A stretch of 64,000 bases of DNA. It comes from Lentzea albidocapillata subsp. violacea. Its GTDB lineage: Bacteria; Actinomycetota; Actinomycetes; Mycobacteriales; Pseudonocardiaceae. Made by a program: the position numbers and the translations under genes. Below the pieces are notes generated by a model, which was given only the letters and a program-made list of their open reading frames with translations, searched no databases and was not told the DNA's origin. Positions 42,063 to 50,074 of this stretch are shown piece after piece. The stretch is from positions 610,890-674,889 of the forward strand of contig NZ_FNET01000002.1 of the NCBI RefSeq assembly GCF_900100275.1, given 5' to 3'. How positions within the stretch are numbered: the first letter of the stretch is position 1; each line of letters opens with the position of its first letter.

Positions 42063-43073
42063 TCACGCAGTCTGCCGTTGTTCGAACAACGCCCGCACAC
42101 CCGCCCGCGTCCGGACCAGGTCCAACGCGAACTGGGCGTGACCAGGCACATACCCGTTGCCGACGATCATCTCCACGTCCGCCGCGAGACCCTCCGCTCC
42201 CAAAGCGGCGGCACTGAACGAGGTCGCCATCGAGAAGAAGATCACGGTGCCGCCGTCCGCGGTCGCGAGGATGGCGCCGTGCTCGCACCCCGGCACGTCC
42301 ACACACACGACCGTGACGTCGACCTGCTTGCCCACGGCCTCGGCCACGGCCACCGGATTGCGTGCGTCCGCGATCACGACCTCGTCCGCGAGACCGGCCT
42401 CACGCACCTGCGCGGCCTCACGTTCGGTCGGCACCAACGCGACGAGACGCGACGCACCGGCCTGACGGGCGGCCGCAAGAGACAGCGACCCGGACTTACC
42501 GCCACCGCCGAGCACGACCACCGAGCCACCGGGGTGCTTGCGCACGACACGGTCGGTCAGCGCCGGTGCACCGCACACGTCGAGCACGGACAGTGCGAGC
42601 TCGTTCGGCATGTCGTCCGGCAGCACGGCCGCGATCGAGCGCCCGAACAGCACCGCGGTCCCCCGGCAAGGCACCTGCTCGTCCTCGCCGTCCCAGTCCT
42701 GCAAGCCGTCGTTGATCCGCAGCGGCGTCAGCGTGAGGCTGACCAGCGTCGCGATCCGGTCGCCGGCCTTGAGCCCGAGCGGCGACTCCGGCCCCACCTC
42801 GAGCACGGTGCCGAGCAGCATCCCGCCCGAGCCGGTGACCGGGTTCTGCATCTTGCCGCGCTCGCCGACGATGTCGAGCACGGCCTGCCGGACCGCCGCG
42901 CCGCTGCCGTGCTGCTCCCTGAGCTGCCGGAACGAGGCCGCGTCCAGGTTGAGCCGCTCGACCGAGACGATCACCTCGTCGGCGGCGGGCACGGGTTCCG
43001 CGTCGAGCCGCCAGGCCTGCTGCGGCAGCACACCGGCGGGCTCGATGACGCGGTGCAGTCCGTACGCGCTCAC
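42063..43073 (-). CDS. kdd: L-erythro-3,5-diaminohexanoate dehydrogenase (Kdd)
   Basis: 336 residues with the NAD motif VVVLGGGGKSGSLSLAAARQ. N-terminal conserved parts are GVLPQQAWRLD, VERLNLDAASFRQLREQHG and MQNPVTGSGGMLLGTVLEVG, the block typical of Kdd rather than ordinary medium-chain dehydrogenases. It oxidises 3,5-diaminohexanoate to 3-oxo-5-aminohexanoate with NAD. GTG 43073 has a GAAGGA ribosome site seven bases upstream, and a 12-bp palindrome stands 31 bases further up. It is the first gene of the kdd-amidohydrolase-kamD-kamE-kal operon. Confidence 0.93.
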   Translation of the reverse strand: MSAYGLHRVIEPAGVLPQQAWRLDAEPVPAADEVIVSVERLNLDAASFRQLREQHGSGAAVRQAVLDIVGERGKMQNPVTGSGGMLLGTVLEVGPESPLGLKAGDRIATLVSLTLTPLRINDGLQDWDGEDEQVPCRGTAVLFGRSIAAVLPDDMPNELALSVLDVCGAPALTDRVVRKHPGGSVVVLGGGGKSGSLSLAAARQAGASRLVALVPTEREAAQVREAGLADEVVIADARNPVAVAEAVGKQVDVTVVCVDVPGCEHGAILATADGGTVIFFSMATSFSAAALGAEGLAADVEMIVGNGYVPGHAQFALDLVRTRAGVRALFEQRQTA

Positions 43074-43104
43074 GCGAAAATCCTTCGGTCGACGACGCTG
43101 TCTC

Positions 43105-43116
43105 GAAGATATCTTC
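43105..43116. promoter_or_regulatory. Operator-like palindrome upstream of kdd
   Basis: Perfect 12-bp palindrome GAAGATATCTTC, 31 bases before the kdd GTG. The longer string (forward GATATCTTCACG at 43109-43120) reappears as GATATCTTTACG before kamA, suggesting one regulator for both units. Confidence 0.6.
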
Positions 43117-43143
43117 ACGTGAGGCGTCAAGATTGCGCAAGTA

Positions 43144-44652
43144 TCACTCCGGCAACAGGCGATACCAGCGGCAGTCGTAGGGCGCGAGGTCGACCTTGGC
43201 CCCGGTCTTCGCGGGCTTCACGCGGCCGCCCGTCAGCAGATCGGCGAGCACACCTTCGGCCGGGACCCGCACGGTGATCTCCCGGTCCGCGAGGTTGTGC
43301 ACGGCGATCACCGAGCCGCCATCGCAGTCGGCGCGGTGCGCGAACACGCACGGCTCTCCCGTGTCGAGCACCTGGAACGTGCCCCAGGCGAGTTCCGGGC
43401 ACTCCCGGTACCGCGCGATCATGAGCCGCATCCACATCAGCAACGACTCCGAATCGTGGCGCTGCTCCCCCGCGGCCTCCCAGTCCATCGGCACGCGCAC
43501 CGCCAGCCTGCCCTCCAGCGACAGGTCCTCCACCAGGCCGACCTCCTCGCCGTAGAACAGCACCGGCGTACCCGGCAGCGTGAACAGCAGGCTGTAGACC
43601 ATCCGGATGCGGCGCTGGTCGCCGTTCAGCATCGACGGCAGCCGCCGGCGCAGGCCCCGCCCGTAGAGCTGCATGGACTTCTCCGGGCCGAAGGCGTCGA
43701 AGACCTCCTGGCGTTCGTCGGTGGGCAGCTTGTCCAGGGTCAGCTCGTCGTGGTTGCGCACGAACGTCGCCCAGTGCCCGTCCCGTGGCGGCTCCGGGCG
43801 TTCCTGCAACGCCTTGACCAGTGGTCCGCTCGACCGCCGCGCCAGCGACAGGTACATCGCCTGCATCCCGACGAAGTCGAAGCACATGGTCAGCTCGTCG
43901 CCGACGCCCTGGCCGTAGAAGGCCATCGTGTCCTTGTACGGCAGGTTCACCTCGCCCAGCAGCACGCCCTCGCCGTTGCGGCGGTTGAGGAACGCCCTCA
44001 GGTCGGTGAGGTAGTCGTGCGGGTCGGGCAGCGAGACGGCGTCCACGGGGTCGTTGTGCTCCAGCAGGAACGGGACGGCGTCGACCCGGAACCCGCTCAG
44101 CCCCAGCTCCATCCAGAAGCCCATGATGCGCGCGATCTCGTCCCGCACCTCGGGGTTGGACACGTTGAGGTCGGGCTGGTGCTTGTAGAAGCGGTGCAGG
44201 TAGTACCTGCCGACCTCCTCCGAGTACTCCCAGAGCGACTTCTCCTTGTCGGGGAACGTGACTCCCTGCGGTCCATCGGCCTGGGGCTCGTCGGCCCAGA
44301 CGTACCAGTCGCGTTTCTCCGGGTCGTGGAACCACGGGTGCTGGTCGGACGTGTGGTTGACGACGAGGTCGGCGATCACACGCATGCCTCGGTCCCGTGC
44401 GGCGCGCACGAACTCCACGAAGTCGCCGAGCGAACCCAGACGTGCGTCGACGGAGTAGAAGTCGGTGATGTCGTAGCCATCGTCGCGTTCGGCGGTCGGG
44501 TAGAACGGCATCAACCACACACACGTGACGCCCAGGGCGTTGAGGTGGTCGATGCGTTCGGTGGCACCCCGGAAGCCGTCTTCGGAGAAGGTCTCCACGT
44601 CCAGGCAGTACAGAACGGCGTTCTTCCACCAGACGTCGGACGTTCGGATCAC
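43144..44652 (-). CDS. GH13 alpha-amylase/trehalose synthase-like enzyme
   Basis: 502 residues opening VWWKNAVLYCLDVETFSEDG, then region I IADLVVNHTSDQHPWF. The catalytic nucleophile is in GFRVDAVPFL, the acid Glu in LLGEVNLPY and the third Asp in FVRNHDEL. These are the four GH13 regions, most like the trehalose synthase/maltosyl branch. The GTG start shares GTGA with the stop of the upstream LLM gene (four-base overlap). It acts on alpha-1,4 or alpha-1,1 glucosides in the cytosol. Length is short for TreS (about 570-600), so the product, trehalose or hydrolysis, is uncertain. Confidence 0.88.
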   Translation of the reverse strand: MIRTSDVWWKNAVLYCLDVETFSEDGFRGATERIDHLNALGVTCVWLMPFYPTAERDDGYDITDFYSVDARLGSLGDFVEFVRAARDRGMRVIADLVVNHTSDQHPWFHDPEKRDWYVWADEPQADGPQGVTFPDKEKSLWEYSEEVGRYYLHRFYKHQPDLNVSNPEVRDEIARIMGFWMELGLSGFRVDAVPFLLEHNDPVDAVSLPDPHDYLTDLRAFLNRRNGEGVLLGEVNLPYKDTMAFYGQGVGDELTMCFDFVGMQAMYLSLARRSSGPLVKALQERPEPPRDGHWATFVRNHDELTLDKLPTDERQEVFDAFGPEKSMQLYGRGLRRRLPSMLNGDQRRIRMVYSLLFTLPGTPVLFYGEEVGLVEDLSLEGRLAVRVPMDWEAAGEQRHDSESLLMWMRLMIARYRECPELAWGTFQVLDTGEPCVFAHRADCDGGSVIAVHNLADREITVRVPAEGVLADLLTGGRVKPAKTGAKVDLAPYDCRWYRLLPE

Positions 44653-45608
44653 GCGGTCACCTCCGGCAACACGTGCTCGCCGAACGCGTCGACGAACGGG
44701 ATCAGGTCCTGGCCCACGTGGTGCAGGTAGATCTCCTCGAACCCCAGCGACGCGTACTCGTTCAGCCGCTCGGCGTGCCATTTCAGGTCGGAGGACACGT
44801 TCACGACCTCGGCCACCTCGGCCGGCGTGACGTGCTCGGCGACCACGTCGAAGTGCTCGGCCAGTTCCAGGTCCCAGCAGACCGGTGGACGGAAGATGTT
44901 GGTGCGCCACTGTTCGTGCGCGATCGCGAGAGCCGTGTCGTCGTCATCGGCCCAGCTCAGGTGTACCTGCAGGTGGAGCTTGCCCTTGCCGCCCGCGTCG
45001 CTATAGGCGTCCGCGACCTCGCGCAGTCGTTCGGGCGGGGCGTTGACGGTGATCAGCCCGTCGGCCCACTCGGCGCACCAGCGGGCGGTCGCCGGGCTCA
45101 CGGCGGCACCGATCAGCAGCGGCATCTCGCTGGGCAGGGTCCAGAGCTTGGCGCGGTCGACCGTGACCAGGCCGTCGTGGCTGACCTCCTCGCCCGACAG
45201 CAGCGCGCGGATCACGTCGACGCACTCGCGCAGCCGTGCCGTGCGCACGTCCTTGCGGGGCCAGCCGTCGCCGGTGATGTGCTCGTTGCTCGCCTCGCCG
45301 GTGCCGAGCGCGGCCCAGAACCGGCCGGGGTTCATCGCGGCCAGCGTGCCGATCGCCTGGGCGGTGATCGCCGGGTGGTAGCGCTGCCCCGGCGCCGTGA
45401 CCACGCCGAACGGCAGTTCGGTGGCCTGCAGGGCCGCGCCGAGCCAGGACCAGGCGAACCCGGACTGCCCCTGGCGCGCGCTCCACGGTGAGAAGTGGTC
45501 CGAGCTCATCGCCGCGCCGAACCCTGCCTCCTCAGCCCTGCGCACGGCGGTCAGCAGGTCTGCGGGGTGTATCTGCTCGTGTGACGCGTGGATGCCATAG
45601 ACCGTCAT
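44649..45608 (-). CDS. TIGR03885-type LLM flavin oxidoreductase
   Basis: 319 residues of the luciferase-like TIM barrel: VYGIHASHEQIHPADLLTAV, AMSSDHFSPWSARQGQSGFA, LGTGEASNEHITGDGWPRKD, and MPLLIGAAVSPATARWCAEW. The SHEQ...P segment marks the TIGR03885 group, described as probably not F420-dependent. It is the first gene of a pair with the GH13 enzyme (GTGA overlap), an odd combination of flavoprotein and glycosidase. Substrate unknown. Confidence 0.88.
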   Translation of the reverse strand: MTVYGIHASHEQIHPADLLTAVRRAEEAGFGAAMSSDHFSPWSARQGQSGFAWSWLGAALQATELPFGVVTAPGQRYHPAITAQAIGTLAAMNPGRFWAALGTGEASNEHITGDGWPRKDVRTARLRECVDVIRALLSGEEVSHDGLVTVDRAKLWTLPSEMPLLIGAAVSPATARWCAEWADGLITVNAPPERLREVADAYSDAGGKGKLHLQVHLSWADDDDTALAIAHEQWRTNIFRPPVCWDLELAEHFDVVAEHVTPAEVAEVVNVSSDLKWHAERLNEYASLGFEEIYLHHVGQDLIPFVDAFGEHVLPEVTA

Positions 45609-45710
45609 GGGACTTCAGGTACCCAATGAAGAAGTTCGGGAAAGCTTTGAACCGACTCCGGACGGCGTCCGTGTTGAGTGCAGCACCCTCACCGCGGAGG
45701 AGGAACGGCG

Positions 45711-46106
45711 ATGTTCAACGAGACCCGGGTCGGCACTGCCACCGTCGTCGAGTTCATCCGGCCGGACGGCTCGGTCGAGCCCATGAACGTCGACTTCCAG
45801 TACCGATCAGACGATCCGCATGCCGTGACCCTGCGTTTCCAGGCGCGGGACCAGGAGTCGACCTGGCTCGTCGGCCGCGAGCTGCTCGCGGACGGGTTGC
45901 TGTCGCCGACCGGGCTCGGGGACGTGCGGCTGCGGCCGGGCGACGGCGACGTGCTCGTGCTGGAACTGCTGACCGAGGACTCGCACGCGGTGTTCCACCT
46001 GTCCGCGGCCGAGTTGCAGCGGTTCCTCGACTCGACCTACGCGGCGGTCCCGGCCGGGCGTGAGGCCATCGACTTCGACCTCCTGATGAAGGACCTTCTC
46101 GGCTAG
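45711..46106 (+). CDS. SsgA/SALP-family sporulation and cell-division regulator
   Basis: 131 residues beginning MFNETRVGTATVVEF, with DPHAVTLRFQARDQESTWLV, GRELLADGLLSPTGLGDVRL and HLSAAELQRFLDSTYAAVPA. These are core elements of SsgA-like proteins, which place FtsZ and peptidoglycan enzymes at sporulation septa. The ATG at 45711 follows GAGGAGGAA. Family presence argues for a sporulating actinomycete. It is convergent with and overlaps the GNAT gene by four bases. Confidence 0.93.
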   Translation: MFNETRVGTATVVEFIRPDGSVEPMNVDFQYRSDDPHAVTLRFQARDQESTWLVGRELLADGLLSPTGLGDVRLRPGDGDVLVLELLTEDSHAVFHLSAAELQRFLDSTYAAVPAGREAIDFDLLMKDLLG

Positions 46107-46663
46107 AGACGTAGTCCCAGAACGAGCTTCTCCGCGGAGTCGACCACGCGGAAGCCCATGTGCTCCCAGAAGCCGACCGCGTGTGTGTTGTGGTGCCGCA
46201 CGTGCACATGGACGCCCTTCTCCAGGCGTTCGAGCACGCTGCGGACGAGCGCACCGCCGAACCCCGTGCCCTTCGCGCGGGGCAGCAGGTTCGCGTGCAT
46301 GTGTGCCGGATAGTCGCCCGCGATCATCAGATCGGCACGGGCCGGGTGGTGGATCTGCTGCACGATCCGGTTCGCGTCCGGCATCATCGGGTAGCGGACG
46401 CGCAGGTCAGGCCACCAGTCGCGGTCGCAGCGGTCCTCGAAGGCCTCCGTGTCGGACGCCGCGAGCGCGTACCCGCAGATCCCCTCGTCGTCCTCCGCCA
46501 CGAACACCAGGTCGGGTTCGAACGCCACGTACGGGCCGACATAGGCGTGGCCCATCAGGCGTGGATCGTCGAACAGGTGACGCGCGCCAAGGCCACCGTT
46601 GCCGGTGTCGAGGCAGATGTCGTACAGCGCGTCCAGGTCAGCGGGCCGGTACGCGCGGATCAC
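46103..46663 (-). CDS. GNAT acetyltransferase (O-GlcNAcase C-domain-like)
   Basis: 186 residues: MIRAYRPADLDALYDICLDT, then VFVAEDDEGICGYALAASDT, a WWPDLRVRYP insertion, and the acetyl-CoA region LLPRAKGTGFGGALVRSVLE, ending HNTHAVGFWEHMGFRV. The insertion and length resemble the bacterial relatives of the C-terminal domain of O-GlcNAcase. Its start overlaps the fxsA stop by four bases (ATGA). The substrate is unknown. Confidence 0.88.
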   Translation of the reverse strand: MIRAYRPADLDALYDICLDTGNGGLGARHLFDDPRLMGHAYVGPYVAFEPDLVFVAEDDEGICGYALAASDTEAFEDRCDRDWWPDLRVRYPMMPDANRIVQQIHHPARADLMIAGDYPAHMHANLLPRAKGTGFGGALVRSVLERLEKGVHVHVRHHNTHAVGFWEHMGFRVVDSAEKLVLGLRL

Positions 46664-47124
46664 CTGATCTCGCGCCGCTCCGTGATGACCACCGGGTCGG
46701 TGTCGACGTCGACGACCTCGCCCTCGACGACCTGACCGGCGCCGAAGCGGCGTTCGTGCTCGAACTTGAGCGCCGCCGCCTCCGCCTTGCGCGCGATCCG
46801 CCGGCTCACGAGCCTGCGCGTGGGCGGGAAGAGCAGGAACAACGCGGCCACGTCACTGACGAAGCCCGGCACCATGATCAACGCACCGGCCGCCGCGATC
46901 AGCACGCCGTCCGCCATCTCCTGGTGGGGCTGCTGGCGTTTGAACACCGACTCGGAGAACGCGGCCATCGTCTGCGCGCCCTGGCGGCGCACCAGCGACA
47001 GTCCGACGAGGGTGCCGAGCAGGAGCAACGCGATCATCCAGAGCCCGCCGATGGCGTTGCCGACGGCGACCATGACCGCGATCTCGGCGAACATCCCGAG
47101 CAGCAGCAGCGCGAAGAGGGGCAT
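46660..47124 (-). CDS. FxsA-family membrane protein
   Basis: 154 residues with MPLFALLLLGMFAEIAVMVA, GGLWMIALLLLGTLVGLSLV, the FxsA core MADGVLIAAAGALIMVPGFV and SDVAALFLLFPPTRRLVSRR, then a charged cytosolic tail. FxsA proteins are small integral membrane proteins first linked to exclusion of phage T7. It is divergent from kamA (130-base gap) and coupled to the GNAT gene. Confidence 0.92.
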   Translation of the reverse strand: MPLFALLLLGMFAEIAVMVAVGNAIGGLWMIALLLLGTLVGLSLVRRQGAQTMAAFSESVFKRQQPHQEMADGVLIAAAGALIMVPGFVSDVAALFLLFPPTRRLVSRRIARKAEAAALKFEHERRFGAGQVVEGEVVDVDTDPVVITERREIR

Positions 47125-47187
47125 GCCCGTTCAACGCACGACAGGCCGTCTTTGCTCCCGACCGGCCTTCGACCAGGCCTTGAGCAG

Positions 47188-47230
47188 AAATATTTACGGC
47201 AGCCTAGCGATATGACAGGATATCTTTACG
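47188..47230. promoter_or_regulatory. AT-rich repeat sites upstream of kamA
   Basis: AAATATTTACG (47188-47198) and GATATCTTTACG (47219-47230) lie 25-65 bases before kamA. The second matches GATATCTTCACG of the kdd promoter at 11 of 12 positions. GATAT/ATATC also form an inverted pair around GACAGG. It is probably a shared operator. Confidence 0.5.
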
Positions 47231-47254
47231 CGACCTCGACGCTGAGGAGTACGG

Positions 47255-48643
47255 ATGACCGCGCTGCACGACGCCCCCACGGCGCTGGAGCGGCTGGACC
47301 GCCAGCCGTACACGTACGTCCGCCGTGAGCTGGTCGAACCAGACTGGCGACGGTTCCCCGGCTGGTCCCACGTGACCGAGGCGCAGTGGCGCGACGCCCA
47401 GTGGCAACGCGTGAACTGCGTGAAGAACGTGAAGCAGCTCCGCAAGGTCGCGGGCGACCTGCTGACCGACCGGTTCTACGACGACCTCGCCAAGGACATG
47501 GACGCCTTCGCGACGATGTCGATGCTGATCCCGCCGCAGATGTTCAACACGATGGCGGTCGACGCGGAACTTTCTCCCGACGCCTTCACCGAGGCGTTCC
47601 TGAACGACCCGGTCCGCCGCTACATGCTGCCGGTCTCCTCGGACCGCGACCCGAAGTGGCCGTCGCACCCGCACTCCCAGCGCGACTCGCTGCACGAGGC
47701 GGAGATGTGGGTGGTGGAGGGCCTCACCCACCGCTACCCCACCAAGGTCCTGGCCGAGATGGTGTCGACCTGCCCGCAGTACTGCGGCCACTGCACCCGC
47801 ATGGACCTGGTCGGCAACTCCACGCCGTTGATCGACAAGCACAAGCTCTCGCTCAAGCCGGTCGACCGTCAGGACCAGATGATCGAGTACCTGAAGAAGA
47901 CCCCGGGCGTCCGCGACGTGGTGGTCTCCGGCGGCGACGTGGCGAACGTGCCGTGGCCACAACTCGAGTCGTTCCTGATGCGCCTGCTCGACATCGAAAC
48001 GGTCCGCGACATCCGCCTGGCCACCAAGGCCCTGGCCGGGTTGCCGCAGCACTGGCTCCAGCCGCGCGTGGTCGAAGGCCTGGAGCGCGTGGCCCGCACC
48101 GCGTCCCGGCGCGGCGTGAACCTCGCGATCCACACGCACGTGAACCACGCACAGTCCGTGACACCTCTCGTCGCCGAGGCCGCCCGTACCGCACTGGAAG
48201 TCGGCGTGCGGGACGTGCGCAACCAGGGCGTGTTGATGAAGGGCGTCAACGCGACGTCGGACGACCTGCTGGACCTTTGCTTTGCGCTGCAAGGGGAAGC
48301 GAACATCCTGCCGTACTACTTCTATATGTGCGACATGATTCCCAACGCGGAGCACTGGAGGGTGTCCGTCTGGGAGGCGCAGGAGCTGCAGCACGCGATC
48401 ATGGGCTATCTGCCTGGATACGCGACGCCGCGCATCGTGTGCGACGTGCCGTATGTGGGGAAGCGGTGGGTGCACCAGCTCGCCGAGTACGACCGTGAGC
48501 TCGGGATTTCGTACTGGACCAAGAACTACCGGACCGGGATCGAGCTTGAGGATCCCGAGGCGCTCGACCGTCGTTACCCCTACTACGACCCGATCTCCAC
48601 CCTGGGCGCGGCAGGCCAGAAGTGGTGGGCCGACCAGACCTGA
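47255..48643 (+). CDS. kamA: Lysine 2,3-aminomutase (radical SAM)
   Basis: 462 residues with radical-SAM cysteines C173-x3-C177-x2-C180 (STCPQYCGHCTR), and VVVSGGDVANVPWPQLESFL. PLP-related conserved parts are NQGVLMKGVNATSDDLLDLC and LPYYFYMCDMIPNAEHWRVS. It turns L-lysine into L-beta-lysine with SAM, PLP and an iron-sulfur cluster. ATG follows GAGGAG. Although it is split from kamDE by 4 kb and reversed, the shared promoter motif and pathway role link them. Beta-lysine also feeds some antibiotics, an alternative use. Confidence 0.93.
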   Translation: MTALHDAPTALERLDRQPYTYVRRELVEPDWRRFPGWSHVTEAQWRDAQWQRVNCVKNVKQLRKVAGDLLTDRFYDDLAKDMDAFATMSMLIPPQMFNTMAVDAELSPDAFTEAFLNDPVRRYMLPVSSDRDPKWPSHPHSQRDSLHEAEMWVVEGLTHRYPTKVLAEMVSTCPQYCGHCTRMDLVGNSTPLIDKHKLSLKPVDRQDQMIEYLKKTPGVRDVVVSGGDVANVPWPQLESFLMRLLDIETVRDIRLATKALAGLPQHWLQPRVVEGLERVARTASRRGVNLAIHTHVNHAQSVTPLVAEAARTALEVGVRDVRNQGVLMKGVNATSDDLLDLCFALQGEANILPYYFYMCDMIPNAEHWRVSVWEAQELQHAIMGYLPGYATPRIVCDVPYVGKRWVHQLAEYDRELGISYWTKNYRTGIELEDPEALDRRYPYYDPISTLGAAGQKWWADQT

Positions 48644-48651
48644 CGGGTCGC

Positions 48652-48704
48652 GATGGGGCCGTCTTCGGGACAACCTCCGAAGGCGGCCCCATCGGCATGT
48701 TTTG
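48652..48704 (+). terminator. Terminator of kamA
   Basis: GATGGGGCCGTCTTCGG (48652-48668) pairs with CCGAAGGCGGCCCCATC (48677-48693) with one mismatch, eight-base loop, followed by GGCATGTTTT. Confidence 0.85.
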
Positions 48705-48886
48705 CCTGGTCATCACCCATAGAGTCCCATTGGACCCCGACGCCAAATGCCCCCAGAGTGCCCCGGGAGGTCCACAAAGGACACGACTGATAGTCTACAT
48801 TGGACGCTTGAATTTACGGATTGGTCTAGCTCTCTGCGCCGACCCCCACTGGGACCCCAACGGGGTCGCGGACAGGAGGAGATCTC
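48705..48886. other. Non-coding, mobile-element-like boundary
   Basis: No gene recognised. The minus strand reads a series of G-rich, short, similar strings (GGGGCACTCTGGGGGCATT, GGGGTCCAATGGGACTC). A hairpin GACCCC-AAC-GGGGTC lies near 48850-48867. It marks the edge between kamA and decayed genes; a boundary of an old insertion is a possibility, not a demonstration. Confidence 0.35.
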
Positions 48887-49042
48887 ATGTCGACCGAGAG
48901 CAACCCCGATTCGGCAATGGTCGTGCATGTTCGCGTGCGCCTCGCACGCGAGCTCTTGCGCTGCAGACATCCGCGCAGTCCAAGTCCGTGCGCACGCACT
49001 TGGTCAGCTCCGCCACCGAGCTCTCGCTCAGACACGTGTTAG
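48887..49042 (+). CDS. Short ORF with strong ribosome-binding site, possibly a truncated gene
   Basis: AGGAGGAG at 48874-48881 is five bases before an ATG, one of the best starts in the window. The frame (MSTESNPDSAMVVHVRVRLA...) ends after 51 codons, antisense to the copper-protein pseudogene. The first ten residues look like a normal start; the rest has low-complexity Arg/Ser/Pro content. Most likely it is a gene start joined by deletion to foreign sequence. Not recognised. Confidence 0.3.
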   Translation: MSTESNPDSAMVVHVRVRLARELLRCRHPRSPSPCARTWSAPPPSSRSDTC

Positions 49043-49163
49043 CGCACGCGGTGCACGCTTTAGCGCACGCGATCAACGCGTCGATCGCGGCGGCCAGCTT
49101 GCCTCGGTCCAGGTTGATCTTCGCGGGATAGCTCTCCAGCATCGGCATCGTCGTGGTGGTCAC
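48905..49163 (-). pseudogene. Four-helix-bundle copper-binding (Csp-like) protein remnant
   Basis: The first frame gives MLESYPAKINLDRGKLAAAI, ALIACAKACTACANTCLSES and AELTKCVRTDLDCADVC. These are helices 1 and 2 of the cysteine-lined bundle with the CxxxC spacing used for Cu(I). It then shifts: a neighbouring frame carries AQELACEAHANMHDHCRIG, like helix 4. Helix 3 (about 35-40 residues) is missing, so an internal deletion with frameshift destroyed the gene. Intact members are about 130 residues and store or sequester copper. Confidence 0.75.
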
Positions 49164-49734
49164 GTCAGCCCTCTGCCGTCGTATTCCGTTCCCGTGGCGG
49201 CTACCCAGGACGTGCCGACGAACCTCACGAGCGCAGCGATCGCGCTCCGAAGCGATGATCGATCATTGGAACCGGGCCGAGTCATCTGGCTGCCGATCCA
49301 ACTTGAGATCCGGCCGTGCCCGCATGGTGAGAACCAGACTGAGAGACGTCAGCATGACCACGATCGCACCGACCATGATGCCCGGCTAACGCGGCGCTGC
49401 GTCCACGCCATGTTCGCGGTCTTCGCGGTTCCCTTCCCACGAGGCGACTGCTGGCACCGCGCGGTCAGCAGGACGACGTCACGCAGGTTTGTCCGCAGTC
49501 GGCCGACTGAATCTGCTGTCCGCAACAGACGGTCCGGCAGTGATCTGCCGGTCGTGAACGGAGGCGAGCAGCAGCTGAGAGCACTGCGCCGGCCAAGGCG
49601 TGGAGCATGTCCCACTGAGTATCCAGCGGATCACCTTGGGTGCCGAGATGGGCCTGACCGGCCTGACCGCTGAGCGACGCGGCCACACCCTCAACGATCT
49701 CGAACCACCGCTTACGCGCAGGCAGGCGAACGTG
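49164..49734. other. Stretch without a recognised gene
   Basis: About 570 bases. Overlapping frames on both strands resemble nothing I know. A minus-strand frame ends with a Cys-rich tail (DHCRTVCCGQQIQSADCGQT then CVTSSC, near 49470-49545), noted but not supported as a peptide gene because there is no convincing start or neighbour. Probably decayed sequence. Confidence 0.4.
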
Positions 49735-50015
49735 ATGACACCGAACAACCACGACCTGGTCGTGCGCGATGGCCGACCGCGACGGACCTGTCCGACTGCT
49801 GCGTGCGCGACGTGTGCGGCGACCAGGTCGTCACCGCGGGTCTCGCGGAGGCCCTGGACACGGCGTTCTCGCGCATGCGCGAGAACGCCGTGCGCCGCAT
49901 CCCGGTCGTCGACGTCGGCCGGCCCGTCGGAGTCCTCTTTCTCGGCGACGCCGCCGTGGAATGCGATCCCGACTCCGTCCTCGGCCAGGTCAGCGCCGCG
50001 GCAGGAAGCACCTGA
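49735..50015 (+). pseudogene. CBS-domain protein remnant with two frameshifts
   Basis: The pieces lie in three frames: MTPNNHDLVVR, then MADRDGP, then SDCCVRDVCGDQVVTAGLAE followed by LDTAFSRMRENAVRRIPVVD and VGRPVGVLFLGDAAVECDPD. Joined, they follow the second half of a two-CBS protein (ITDRD...VVTxxxxxxxAxxxMxxxxVRRLPVVD...GxVxxxD). Shifts fall near 49766 and 49790. It probably once bound adenine nucleotides, like stress-linked CBS proteins of actinomycetes; now broken. Confidence 0.7.
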
Positions 50016-50074
50016 TGCAATGTCCACGCCCGTGTTGCGGGTACACGGACACGCCATCACGCAGCCGGTGATGA

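Noticed and set aside
39035..42217. 1,060-residue plus-strand frame opposite kamD and the amidohydrolase
   Set aside because: Shadow of well-recognised minus-strand genes; no motif of its own.
46660..47124. FxsA as part of a phage-defence island
   Set aside because: FxsA was named for T7 exclusion, but here it stands with a GNAT and an SsgA gene and no defence genes; nothing supports an island.
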